A stretch of DNA of 60,000 nucleotides from Liolophura sinensis (Eukaryota; Mollusca; Polyplacophora; Chitonida; Chitonidae): the NCBI RefSeq assembly GCF_032854445.1, contig NC_088300.1, forward strand, positions 41,384,458 through 41,444,457. Direction: 5' to 3'. The notes beneath the pieces were generated by a model that had not been told where the DNA came from, searched no databases, and saw only the letters and a list, made by a program, of their open reading frames with translations. Position 1 is the first letter of the stretch. Every line of letters begins with the position of its first letter. Positions 33,581-47,000 of this stretch are shown here, in pieces. The translations under genes were made by a program, and so were the position numbers.

Positions 33581-35004
33581 TTTATTACAGTTTTAGTCTT
33601 AAGTCCGAACTCGCTTTGTGAAACAGGCTCCAGGTAAACAGGTGAGTGTGGGCCGAGAAAACCATGACCGCAGGTGTCCTTTTCTTTTCTGATAAACAAT
33701 ACTTTTTAATTATAGTCCAACAGGTGGAATAATTTTCATTAAGAACTTAAGATGAAGAGATGTCTCACAGAGTAATATGAGGTGTTAGTTTCACGTGATT
33801 TGAAAGGTTTATATGTTTAGCCGTTGTCCGACATAGAGAGACAGCAGAAACGTGACAATAATTATCTCAAACGTCATTAAATGTCACAAGTATACAAGAC
33901 GTGTGCCATAAAAACTTGCAACAAAAACACACTTGTTTTACAATCATCTCCGCGTAGACTATAAAAATACGACAAATATATTAAAATAATGACTCGTAAG
34001 AAAAAGAACAGCTGCCTCAAAATATGAGACAAACTTAAATATTCCGTCGTATAAATTTGTTGACGACTAAACGAGTTGCTCAGGGCTTCATACTCGTCAC
34101 TCCCACTGCAAATTAATTTAAGAAACACTTTGTTAAAATTGAAACCTTTTAAGCACTACGACTAATTACCCCCGGTGGCTCATGTGGCAGTGACTACTTT
34201 CATGTAGGCTGCCGGAGTGCGGTTTAGGCTGCGAAGCCGGTTGTCTGATGAGCGCAACTTCCCGAAGCTGTTTACTACGATACCAGATAGTCACATTAAC
34301 GACCCTCCTCTAAACATGTTACAAAAAATATCCCGGAAACCAAGAAAACCTCCGCCAAGTACGTACTCCTTAATAAATAAATACAGCTATTTACATTGAG
34401 ATGATTGTATTGAGTGACAGAATGCGCTCTAGACTGGGTTGACAAGTTACACAACTCCTAGACATATACAGACTGTTTGATCAGGTATCGATCTTCAGGA
34501 AATCATATCGGCGGTCAGGTCAACAGGATATCATCCACGGGACCCTGTCAACAACCCCGCGTCAACACCGGAGTGTCAAACAGCCAATAACAACAGTCCA
34601 ATGCACCCGGAACAGTTTGAATAGTTAGCAACAAAGCCTGGCCTAAGACAACATTCCGTTCCCTGTGCATAATACACACAGTAACAGGCCTGGGTGCAAA
34701 AAGATTCGCCAAGTTTTGCTATTATGTTTGAATCTATGTATTCTACAAAACAGCATTAGATAATTCAGAAAAATATCGCACTTCTTTGTCGTAGTTTCGC
34801 TAGAAATTGAGCCGCCATTAAAACAAATCATCATCACCACCGTTTGTAGAGATAAATTGTATAAATTCCCACAAATGGATGTGCAAAGTACGGTCCTGTG
34901 TTCACACGGAGCTTTGTGCTTGGTCAGAGATTGTCAGTGGCCTTTCCCCCGCCGCTAGAGGGCACCACTTGTATGTACAAAGGTTAAACTCCGAGCTGGT
35001 CAGA
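33581..35004. other. 3' flank of the tetraspanin gene
   Basis: The minus-strand 3' UTR should lie here. The first AATAAA on - that I see is at 33586-33581, rather far from the stop, so the end is uncertain. AGTCTTAAGTCCGAACTCGC at 33596-33615, followed by TTTGTGAAACAGGCTC, resembles one end of a dispersed MITE. No gene recognised. Confidence 0.35.
34161..34220 (+). repeat. 60-bp direct repeat, copy A
   Basis: ACTAATTACCCCCGGTGGCT through GCTGCCGGAGTGC. It matches 35418-35477 at 58 of 60 positions by eye. The two copies bracket the last tetraspanin exon. Confidence 0.85.
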
Positions 35005-35067
35005 TCATTTGTAGTCGATATGGTTAGCTTGTCTACACAGACAAACAGCAAAGATGATTCCTGCAAC
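35005..35067 (-). CDS. Tetraspanin exon 8 (end of TM4, C-terminus, stop)
   Basis: A short terminal exon after TTTTTCTCAG. It encodes VAGIIFAVCLCRQANHIDYK and then TGA at 35007-35005. It completes TM4 in phase. Without it the reading from exon 7 runs into intron and gives an implausible tail, so it is included despite its size. Confidence 0.85.
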   Translation of the reverse strand, partial: VAGIIFAVCLCRQANHIDYK

Positions 35068-38000
35068 CTGAGAAAAACAGAAAAACAGAAAAGCAAATGC
35101 TTTTATCAACCTGATAAAATGGTATAATACTAGGCTTAATCAAGAATGGTAAACCCAAGAAATATGTTAAAACACGTTTAGTTAAAGATAATAAAAATTA
35201 CATAAGAGAAAACGGGGCTCATTCAATTATTTATTTATCTGATGGGTGTTTAATGTCGTACTAATTAATTTTTCACTCATGATATGGCGCTCAGGGTTAT
35301 GAGAGGAGGAACGAGTCAGCAGGAAAACCCTTGTGATTTAAAGCCAAAGAGGAAAGAACGAGAGCTGGATTTGATCACACGATCTTACTGGTCCAACGCC
35401 TTTACCATCTGAGCCAGACTAATTACCCCCGTTGGCTCATGTGGCAGTGACTACTTTCATCTAGGCTGCCGGAGTGCTAGCTAAATAAGTAATTAAATGT
35501 TTTCGTTTAATGAATGAATGAGTAGTGCCGTGCTTATCACCCAAATGATAAAAGGGCATTTTGTCAGCATGTGATAGCAGTGAAAAGGCAGCATGGCGAC
35601 GTAAATGGCAATGGCCAGTCTCCCAGTAACAGGGAGATGTACACATTATTTTGCCATAGCTACCGTGTTACAATGAGGCTCAAATATTAGCAGATATTAT
35701 GATGAATAAATATCACTTGGCTGTCATGATAACTACGTATGAGTAAAGCCTTATAAGCCTTGTAAAATGGATCGAAATGTATTGAAACCATTTCTCAGGG
35801 AGAGCAATTCTTATTTTAATCTCAAAATACCATTCATCATATTTTAAAGAAGTCTTACAATATTTTTAGAGACGTGTCATTTCTTTTCAATAAAGTCAGA
35901 CTATGTGCAAGAAGGAATGCATCAAACATGATCAGTGTGATAGGCCTAGATCCGTCACCCGCTGCGACCCGATAAAGAGGCGAAATTTGACAACTACCAT
36001 CCCACGTTGCATGATATAGCCGTAAGCATGCCAAAGAGTGACAGGTAAGATGGATTACTGGACGGGAGAACTGTTTTACAGTGCAGCGAACTGCCGTCAA
36101 AAGTTTCTCCATACTCCTGCGCAATGACGTTTATGGGTTGAGGAGTGACGACTTAAGCTGCACATTCACGCTTATTTCTCCACTTACCTCCACCAAGGCT
36201 ACACCGAGACCCACAGCTATTAATATAATACTGCTGCTTTCCACCCAGTTAACGATCTTCCCGTGACAACCCTAGGCAGTGACAAAAAATACACAAGTTC
36301 AATGAATTTCAATACTCCACTTAAACTCCAGTTGGCAGTTTTACTTTCAGTTCATTATGCATCCTAAACAAACAAACCCATTCACCTTACCGGTTTTCAC
36401 AAAGTCTAGCTGTTCTGTGTCACACTTTTCTGTTTCTGTGGTGCTGTAGATTTACTTTAACGGGTTTCGTCCGTTTCACGAGGACAGTGTGAGGTATCAG
36501 GACCATATTTTACCGAATATATAGATGCGGTGTTTGGAAAATGATGCATTTATTATTTTTAGATTACGACATGTTATCATAAGTGAAAAAGAAACCACAA
36601 GTGCAAGAAACGAAATGTGTGTTCCGGTCAAAAAAAAAAACAAATAAACTGAATAATTATGTTTGTTTATGTGTGACATTCTGTCCAAAATGTGGTGACA
36701 ATAAGCAAACAAACAAGTAAACAAACATCTTCTGGTTTGTTTATTTTTTTCTCTCTCGTTTTTAAATGACCTGTTGTAATGAGTCGGTTAAGGCTGCCTG
36801 CTTACACCGAAAATTAATTACTCTGATAAAGGTAAGGGGAGAAGTTGTCACGTGACTTACATCCTGATACATGTACTGTGGCTGTGAGTCACGTACACGT
36901 GCCTCCCTCATACAGCCTTCCAGGTCCACGGGACGTGGGTGGACTTTATCGATGTCATCTACGACACAACAACTGCCAGCCGTGTACAAATTCTGAAAAC
37001 ATTTACAGTAGTATTTGAGCAACCAGACCGAACAAGTGAGCACGTGTAGGGATATCACTCCCTGGTCATTTAAAAGACTCGTACATTTATTTACCGTGTC
37101 TGACTTAAGCTGTTGTTGATGAACTATTAATATGCCAGAAATACGTTTTGTAGAACTGGATGTTAACAATTTCCCTTACATCGCTGTGTTATTACTGAAA
37201 GCCGTCATTCGTGTTTGTAACACCTGAATGTCAGGCACGAAGGAGGAAGTTAGCCATGTACATGGATGTGACATTATAATAGCGGATATATTTTCGACGG
37301 AGGGTTGAAGAGAAGTCAGGTAACGGGCTAGTCGGACTTACGTTTGAGTTAGTAAAGTAAAGCATGACGTTCAAACACATACTATTTATCTTGTGTACAA
37401 ATAAAGGCAAAACTTTGCTCTGACATTGGAGATCAGCACCTTTTTCGCTCCACGGCCGAAACATTTGAGAAACAACGTAAAGTTGCCATAAGCTCTGAAT
37501 GAAATATAAATAAATTTTGCGATATATTTATTTGATTGCTGTTTGATGTCGTACTTGGTAGCTTTTATTCACTTGTATGATGCTGTTCAGTTCGATGCGT
37601 GGCTGGAGAATACACGCATTTGTGTATGAAATGATCATGTGAAGATAAATCCAAGAGAGATAACTCACGTTTCTCTGTCCAACCTCTGAGAACCAGGAAG
37701 TGTAGTAATATTCAGTGAAATTGTCTGCCCCGCAACAGGAAAACTGAAACATACAACAAACTCCTATGAGTGTCTGTCTGCCTCATAGAAAGATTGCCCG
37801 AACGGCGACATATTCCGCGAGGGATGCAACAAACTGAAAAACGTCTGCTATACTTTTTGAAGTTGTGACACAATAGATAGCAACATGCAGGTGCCGCAAT
37901 ACATTTAATTTTGTATATTTCAAGGAACAATCTCATTTTGTGTTAACGACGCGTGAGAAGTTAGTTGCAAATTTACATACAATGACGTGTCTCTAGAGGA

Positions 38001-41000
38001 ATTTAAGCTCTAGAGCCAACTGCAGCTTACTATGAACAATAACGTTACATGATGCGCAGAAAGAAATGCGATAGACAATCTCTTCCAGAGTTGTCGTTCT
38101 TGGTTCACATCGTTGGCAATAACGTGTATTGGTAAAATAGAAGCCACAACTAAGAAAAATATATATTATGCACATAAGACAGAATGATACCTTATCAAAC
38201 TGGCTGAATATTTACTACAGCAGCTTGTTGAGCTTCCGTCCTTGTACGTACATTAGCAACAAATGAGGTACATGTGACATGAACTCACTCTTAAAACTAT
38301 GAACTATTAAAGTCATCGTGGCAGTTCAACAGTCCATCTACAGAAAGCGCTTGTAGCCCGTTTGATAATATAACAGACAGATCGTACTTATCAATATCAA
38401 GGTGTGTGTACATGTATTGTGTCTTCTTATGGCAGGGCGAGCCCATGCCCCCAAAGTGCTGCCGCCACTGAAGCATCATGCCGAAGACACCAGATCCCAC
38501 CACATCACATTATACTGACACCAGGCCAACCAGTCATGTTTCCGTTTTCTAACCTCTCACTGCTGAGCGCCAGGCGAGGCAGCAGCAAGTACCATTTTAA
38601 AAGTCCTTGTATGATAAGAGGGTTTGATAAGAATAATGTAAAATAATACAGTAATATTAATCGCAATTTTATCACTGGTCAGGAATTACTCAAAATGCCG
38701 TGTTGTCGTCACATTAAACCAACGATCACATTAAAATAATGCAAATGGACCAGGGCCTGTATTTATCAAGCGACTTTGGTGTTAAGTCATAAACTGTAAT
38801 TCCTTAAAAGCTAAACTAAGAATAGAAAAAAAAATCAAATTATGGTTGGTACATAGTTCTGTCGTAAAGAATCTGTGCACAAATTTTCTGAAGCAAAACA
38901 TTTTATTTGTAGCTGTGTTTGAATTTTTGACCTAAGTCTTAAGACTTGTGATAAATATGGGCACAGGTCTCGGCGATGTTTAGTATATCGGTAGAATCCT
39001 GAATTCAGAACAAGAAGCAATGTTTGCAATTATTATATTTTCTGGCATGTGCAGATACATTGGTGTAAAACTGCCAAATAACGATATCATGTTCTTTCTT
39101 GCATGCAAAATGTGTGAAATCTTAGAATAGATGGAATGGTATAGGTTTTACGATATGCCTCAATGAACCTTTCCCTTCAGCGACGCGGACGCCATCATGA
39201 CAAGACCAGCCAACGTCGACGTCATGAACACGGCATAATCTGATTCTCTTTACTTAGTACGGACGATTTGAGTCTGTGTTATTTTACATCTGTCTCAAAC
39301 ACCTGACAAGATAAGAGAATCATGTCTGAGAAAAGAATGAAAAAAAACGATGAAGTAACCGGAAATAAATACCTTTATAGTTGAGTAAAAGCTACGACTA
39401 TCAGCTGGCAACAGCCTGGCACTATAAATCTATGTGAAAGCATTGTCTGATGCCAGCATGATAAGCCATTACGGCTGACGTCGGTCTAGTGTGGCAGTCG
39501 CAGTGATCAGCCTTGTATTATGTATAATGTGCTTGTTATAGCTACTGCCAGCAGAAATATGTCCGTTTTGACTGATTTCCTCGCCACTGAAGGACGCAGA
39601 AATGCATACAATTTCATCTGCACGTAACACCGTTTTGCCATAAATCACACAGTTCTTGATACTTGCCCAAGTCACACCTGTTTATGTGCTACCGAGCTCT
39701 GGCTGACTAAGATTGCCTGCCTAACCCACTGCTGTCGATAGACTTACCTTTATCTGGAAGAAATCCATGGCTGCATCGCCGCTGGCGTTGTAATTCTTCA
39801 CGCCTGATTGTAACTTTTCCAACAGATGAGATTCAATCTGCCAAAAGCAAGTATTACAGATTTACACTAGACTGAAAATAGGATCTTAATAGTAAATGTT
39901 ATAGCAAGTGAAAAATAAAATACCTGGCACCCGACATGTTTTCTCAGAGATGTATAACTATCGAATACTGTAAACAAAGTAGTCATTCAAAGCAATACAA
40001 GGTGTGTCAATAGAAACGTACCTCCCCTTTCTTGACAATGATATAGATGGCGACACCAATTTCCGCAGCCACGATGAGAACCAAGCAAAGGATGTACTAA
40101 AAAGAGAAGAGACATATTCTGTATAGCATATGTCTTAACATTATATTCACTGACTTCTTATTATAAACATGAAGCATTTTTTTCCCTGCTGAAATGAGGG
40201 CGAAGTCTTAGAAATCGAAGATGACATGTCCAAATATGTAGGCAGGGAGCCTTTAAAGTGCTTACTTGTCAATCGCTCGTTAACAAGCCGACGTTCTATC
40301 GTACCGTTTAAGAATTCATTTGAGTATGGAAGTCATCTTATGTGGATGGTACCTTTTTGCCTAGAACTATATCTGTATAAGGATGGTCAGCGTCATCTTT
40401 CAGACTACATACGATTCGGGCAAAAGGATGGAACTTTAATTTGACACAGTAAATTATGTTTTCTGGAATAGTATTGACAGCAAGATTTAGTGACTTTCTC
40501 ACTACTCACGAATTATATTGAGTAATATTGACTTAATAAACAGTTTTCAAAATAGTACAAACTCCATGCCTTGAAATAGGAGAAGTTGTGTGCAAAGGAA
40601 AAAGCTGAAAGGAATGCCTTTACTTCACTGTCCTGTAGATTTACAAGGGAGTTTATACGTGAACACTGCAGTATATAGTACATGTGTGACGTGAAAGTCA
40701 AACCTGACCGTGGGCAAGTCTAGTACACAATAAGGTTACAATTATAAATCACAATGTAATAAATATGTAAAAGATAAATGCCTGGATAGACCAATACTTT
40801 TGCATCTCCTTGAATACATTGTTCCCAATATTTTCTCGATATGTTTAACCGTTACACAACCATTTTATAAATGCTGATTGTAGACACTGAGGTCACTGGC
40901 GGATGTTGCAGAGAGGGATAAAAATTCAGTAAATAATGCAAAATCCAGTAATTAAAAATCTAGTAAGAAATGCAAAATCTAGTAAGAAATGTAAAATCCA

Positions 41001-44000
41001 CGAAACGTAAAGTATCCAGTACCATTAAGAATTAAAATATTTTATTAGTGTGTAACGTTCAAAGATCTAAATAAACGATGTTACATCCCTTCTCCTGTGA
41101 TCCAGTTTCTTTGTTTTTATGTACGAGGTTTGTGTTGTTTGTGGGGATGAGAGACAAGTTATTTGTAGAAACACTCCCTCAGAGTTCTTCACCAGGGAAG
41201 ATCCGTGCAGAGTGCTCCTGTACGACTCGGAGAGCTTCCATACGAAACACCGCTATATATAACACTAGTATGCTTATAAAAGTTTCCTAATCCCTCCCCC
41301 CTCTGCTTTCCTTCTTTCATATTCTGCCCAATATCTGGAGCATCAGCTCGCACCTTGTCTTCATCTGATGTGATCTATTTTGACTGATCTACTTTGTGTC
41401 TGCGAAAACGTTTGGCATTTCTCACACAGGTGCCCGCTAACAATCCTCTCACAGATTGCAGGGTAGCTCTAGACCATGCCAACCATCAGCCATCTACCAC
41501 ACGGTCTGCATGATTAACACACCAGAACTACACACAAGACGTATGAAAGAGTCTGCTGTGTCACAGAGTACCTGGCTTTCAAAATGGGCAAAAATTTAAA
41601 TATACCTTGTTAAGAAAGAACAGGCATTTAGCTAAATATGACGTAATCTGTTCCATAAAGGTTAAGATAATAATTTGTCTGAAAATAATTTGAACGGGAT
41701 TTCAACACACAAGTCAAATATTTCTGCAGAGATTACGCATTTGGGACATCCTTTTCATCTTTCTTGAAGATTATTTCCTATTTCCTTCCATAGCGGAACA
41801 TCTCAGAAAACGTTTTCCTTTAATATGACATCGACTCCTATACCCAGCTATTCTATATTTTGAGAGACCATCTTCAATGTATAATGTATTGTAAAGGTCT
41901 TCTTTTAGAAGGGATAGGAAGGAAAAATTGGCAAGATTGGGATTCGAAGTTGTTGACACATGCGTGTACTTACCACTCCGAGAAAACGGGCACTTTCTCT
42001 GACTGCTCCGCAGCATCCACAGAATCCGACCAGGAAAACAAAGGCTCCGACGCCCATTAGGACGTAGGCTGAGGTATACAGGTAATCTATCGGGATATCC
42101 AGATCACCAAACTTCCCGAAGTAGTACTCAATCTGGGGATCGACACGTATCCAGATACCGACGGAGAGTACAGCCGAGCCGGAAATCTGTAACAGACACA
42201 TAACAATGAAAATCTATGACGTTAGTAATAAGTTGAGTCTGCAGAATTATCAATAAAAAATGGAACACGTCTAAACTGAGCATTACCATGCATCCACGTT
42301 GCTTAAATTGGAGTATCCTTAGATGTGTAAGTATGCCATCATTTAACACATCTGTGGGGAAAACCCAGACAATTGTCTGTGGAATTATGACTGCTGCCAA
42401 ACTACAGACTTCCCCCAAATCGACATGGACCACAAACATTTAATATGTCCTGGATGTAAATGGTAGCCGTCATCGTAACAGACACATGAACAATATTCCG
42501 GCTACCGCTATATGTTTATCTTTATTATTAAAGCGTTGTTTATAAAACAAACCAGAGAAATGTGGCGTGATTCAGCTTTATAAGACGTAAACATAACTAC
42601 TACAATATTCATCAACGGGTCTGAATTTAAGCTTTAACATGAACAGTTTGAATAAAAGCCTAATTGAGTTAAATTGACAGACGCCACCAGATGTCACCAG
42701 TTAGGTGTGAGTATCACACTGTCGTCGCTGATTTGGATTTGCTCTCAATTCGAGCTTCTATTATGTAAGTCTTTTATATTAGTCGATGTAAGATAGTCCA
42801 CTTGACTATGAATGGTATGTCGGTGTCTTCTCGGGACTTTCAAGTATCCAAATAAACTACTTTTTACAGTTTTTGCCAGGCTAGAGGAACAGTTTGGCAG
42901 ATGTTCCTAAGTTTACACCTTAAATCTGACCCGGTGCTACCTGCAGCTGACCTCTGCCAGCTACTTGGCGTTCAAAGACGACAAAAATATCGCATCATTC
43001 TGGTAATGGAGGATTCACCTTAAAGCAGGTCATCTATATATAACCCAGGATAATTGCAATCTCACCAGAGAGTATAGCACGCGGAATTGTTTATTTTGAA
43101 GTTTCCACGTATCGTGAAGGCAAACGATGAACAGACATTTTTGTTTGTCGTGTGGTCGTTGGACCAGTCCATAAATATCGGCGTACAAGAGTCGGACAAT
43201 TTAACAAAAACAATGGCCAACGCTGATGAGGACGGGGTATGTTTACTGTATGACTTCAACCCGGCCCTTCAGGTCAAGTCTTTTTTTAGCGAATTGGTAA
43301 ATAACCAAAAATAATGAATTTCTCGTGAGAGTGGGTTTGTTTTTCAGATCTCAAAATTTCTCTTGCGTTAACGGAGCAGCGAAGACCTTAATTGACACTG
43401 GCATTTGAGTCTATTTAAATTGAGCCACAGAGATGCGAATATATGTTAAATGTCTTTTATCTGAAATTAACGAATTTTGACAAGCAAAACACATATTGCC
43501 TATACAAATGTAGGAGTTTAACCATAGGTTTTTGGCTGATGGACAAAGAAAAAAAGAGAAGGTGCTGGGCGCAAATCAATGGGAAACTGAATCGGCTGAA
43601 TGATCGTAAATTGTCCTAGTTAAGTACCATCAGCGGAATGTTCCATGAGAAATGTTCCCGTATATCTGCTAACACAGTTGCATAATTGACGGCTGCTAAA
43701 GATTTATCTTTCCTGCATACAGATAATAAAGGATGTATCTAACATAACGTTGCTAGCCTGTTGGAAAGAATGTAAATACGCATCGTTAAAACCACACCCG
43801 TGGCTGCTGCCTGTGGGTAGCAGTTATACGCTCTGGTAAAGGTGGGCAACCTGTGAGTTCCTCACCAAGACTATCTGGCAATCTCATTATATACAGCTAG
43901 CTGTATGTTCTGGTATAGTGACCTCGAGCAAGACAGCCTACCGAGATAGTGGTTTTCTACCAGGTTCCAAAACGATAAAAAGAAAAGGTAGAACAGAAGG

Positions 44001-47000
44001 ATTTATGGAGTAGAGCTAAGGCTTGGAAAGCACATCCAATACAAACACTTTGGCTACTTATGGAACCGGATGAAATGTTAATTATGCTAGCAATGTTACC
44101 ACTCGACATTTCCCTCTCTGTTTCGGATGTGAGTTTATCGTTCAGCTTAATCGGCGACCCGTCATCAGAAGAAAGCTCAACATGGCGCCCAGTCGTCTTA
44201 TACAATATTTACCTTTTGGGATTCATTTGTCTGTGAGATGTTTCATTCCTAGGATACTACTTAAGCTTTTCGGAGTTTTGAGGTTGGCATAGAAAGTACA
44301 CACTTAAATACAGGTACACACAATTGATACGAAACCAAAACACAGTGGTTGTGTATAGAACCCTATAAAGAGCAAAGCTTTTGTGTAGCCAGGGTGATGT
44401 TCGTGGCACTGGTTAGCATCATTAGTGAAAACAGTCACGAATAAAACTACATGAGTGAAATCAGGGGAGAAGAAACGGGAAGGCTGTAAAGTGTTCTTTT
44501 TCTGAGTATGTGGCTGACAGGTAATTTACTCGGCGTAGTACAGAGAGCTGACGGCAGTGACCTGACCCGCTCTAAACATTACAATCTGGACTACTTCCAA
44601 GACAGTCGAGGCCAACAGAATGTTATCTCGTCCCAAATTTGTAAGAAACCTTGATTAACTGCCGTCAACTTCACCCACATAAGATCAACGAGGTGTATGG
44701 GTTTTTTGGGTTTTTTTTTATCCTTTCAACCGCTGTGGTGGTAGTAATGTGTTTCTTGGAAGCCCTTAAAATGCCAAGAACTAGTTCTTATTGCTAGGGG
44801 CTGACCTATGATCCTCTTATCAAATAATTATGATGTCCAACCTTATTTCTCCCTCAAGAGGAAAGTAGTTTCAAGTTACCACGATTTCACCCGAAAGCAA
44901 AAATTTCCCAGTGTCTTTCTCTATTGCTGATATCTTTGTCAGAAAAGAGAGGTTGATATCCCATTATATACATCATCAAGTGACGCCCACGTGTAGGAAA
45001 TACCCCTAGTCCAGATGAACATTAGGCATAATAATTATAACGAAACAACCGATATTCTGGGTAAAATTGTTTTAAAATTGTCCATTTTCAGACAGGAATG
45101 TCATGTAGAAGTCAACCTAATGTATTATACTAGCTCAAGCCCTGAATGCCTTGTACAGGGAATATATGACAATCTAGGAGACAAAATCATCTCTTCACAG
45201 ACCAGAGAGCAAAGGTGAAAATGCAATACTGAGTCCTTGCCTCACCCAAAGTCAATCCTGTACACTAGTCTCAGTGAGGTACCAAAGTATTTGCTGACCG
45301 CTTTTTCATCTTGACTTGCTTTTATGTCGTTACCCAATTCTGACTATTGTCCACACGAAGCGTCCTACACACATGGTTAGTCCCCAAGTTAGCACCAAGT
45401 TTCTGTTGTTATGTAACTCTATTCTGAATTTCAGAAATATTCATCCGACACTGTCCATTTCAATAAGAGATAATAACAGGTTATCTGCTTAAATAGTCTC
45501 CCTCATTAGTGTTAAGGAGAGTAACACTCTCCAGTCAAGAAAATATGCCATGACAGCCTGTAGATGGCTTCATCTTTCATTTTGCTACACCACAGACCTT
45601 TCAGTGTAATGGGTTTACAGTTTGGTTTTGTAACAATCCATGTTTCCTGCTGTAGTGGAAAATCGTTACAAATAATAGCCGACCTGGATAGTGCTCTTGA
45701 TGGACAACAAATAAACTCACACATAATGTGATTAAAATCGGAAACGGAATAAACGTATTTTATATATATCGTCGCTGCTGTAACACCCTAATACTGCGGT
45801 CAGATGTACAGATGAAGGAAACAGGAAATAACCCATGGAGGAAACCATCGCATCATTTTGTCCGGTACCTGACCAGCCTTCTGACGTAAGCTGACAGAAG
45901 AACCAGCGGATCCAAGCCCATTGCATAGTTGCCATTGCAAGACATTTTAACAAACTAATGCCATAACTCCGAGAACAGATATCTCGTCATTTTTGTCACG
46001 AAATGACCCCTATATTTCCGATGAGGCGTTGAGGCATGGTCATTCATTTAATATCTGTGTAAATATTCTTAAACCATCTTCGAAAATGAAGAAACAGCCA
46101 ATATATATCCCTAAAAATGAGTTAATACACCCGAAATCTACGTTCCTTTCGCAACGGTTATTTTACTACATCATACTTCCAGAGAGGAGCGAACCCGAAA
46201 TCTAGAAATAAATATGTACCATTCTTGTATTTCCCAGAGTTATAACATTGGAATGAATGAATGCTTGGGGTTTAACCTTATAACATTGGTCTGCAACAAC
46301 AAACTGTTCAGTGGGAGTCACAATATCTCAGCGACAGACGCGTTGTTTGGTAGTTAAGATGAAGTTAGTTTATCATAGCTGTGTGGAAGCTTACCATGGA
46401 TTCGAACATGAGAGATAATTCGACAATAATCAGTTTTCTAAACTGACACCTTTTATATGCTGCGGTCAGCGAGATGTTTCCCACTGCTCCCCTTCCCTAG
46501 ACACCATTTCACATTTCTGAGATAACATCAGCGAAGTACAATTTAGGATTTTCTGTTGCGGGAAGCCAAAAATATCTGATGTCATTTTCAAGATCGTTAA
46601 TATTTCAAACACAAAAAGAGCATGAGTATTATTCTAACAGACTAGACAAAATGGCTCTATGTTTCAGTCCACCTGACACAATAGCCAAGGTTTTATCTCT
46701 CTGATCTCGACCTTGCCGTTAAGACGGGAGAGAGCCTAGCCTCTCCATATGTAAACACTGTGTAAACAAAGATCACTGGTTGCCATCTGTCATAATAATG
46801 AGCAATGTGATGAACTTCCTACAAATGTAATATGAGAAAACAGACGCCCGTCCATTCACAGGGGCGGCACAGGCTATTGAGGAAGCGACTGATGGTAATT
46901 GCCTATTGTTCTCACGGTGTTCTCACGAAACTATTGTTACTCATTCATCGTTGGCAGCTATGCCTCTGGACTGATTGACAGTACTTTTAAAACCACACCA

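Larger units (their letters stand above)
35068..36187 (-). other. Intron 7 of the tetraspanin gene
   Basis: Holds a SINE and the second 60-bp repeat (listed separately). The rest is AT-rich, with no exon recognised. Confidence 0.5.
37744..39747 (-). other. Intron 4 of the tetraspanin gene
   Basis: A 2-kb intron with a reverse SINE and a MITE (listed separately). Otherwise AT-rich, no exon recognised. Confidence 0.5.

Noticed and set aside
43087-43314. 75-codon open frame on + inside tetraspanin intron 1
   Set aside because: Some protein-like stretches, but no recognisable family, weak splice borders and position within an intron of the opposite strand.
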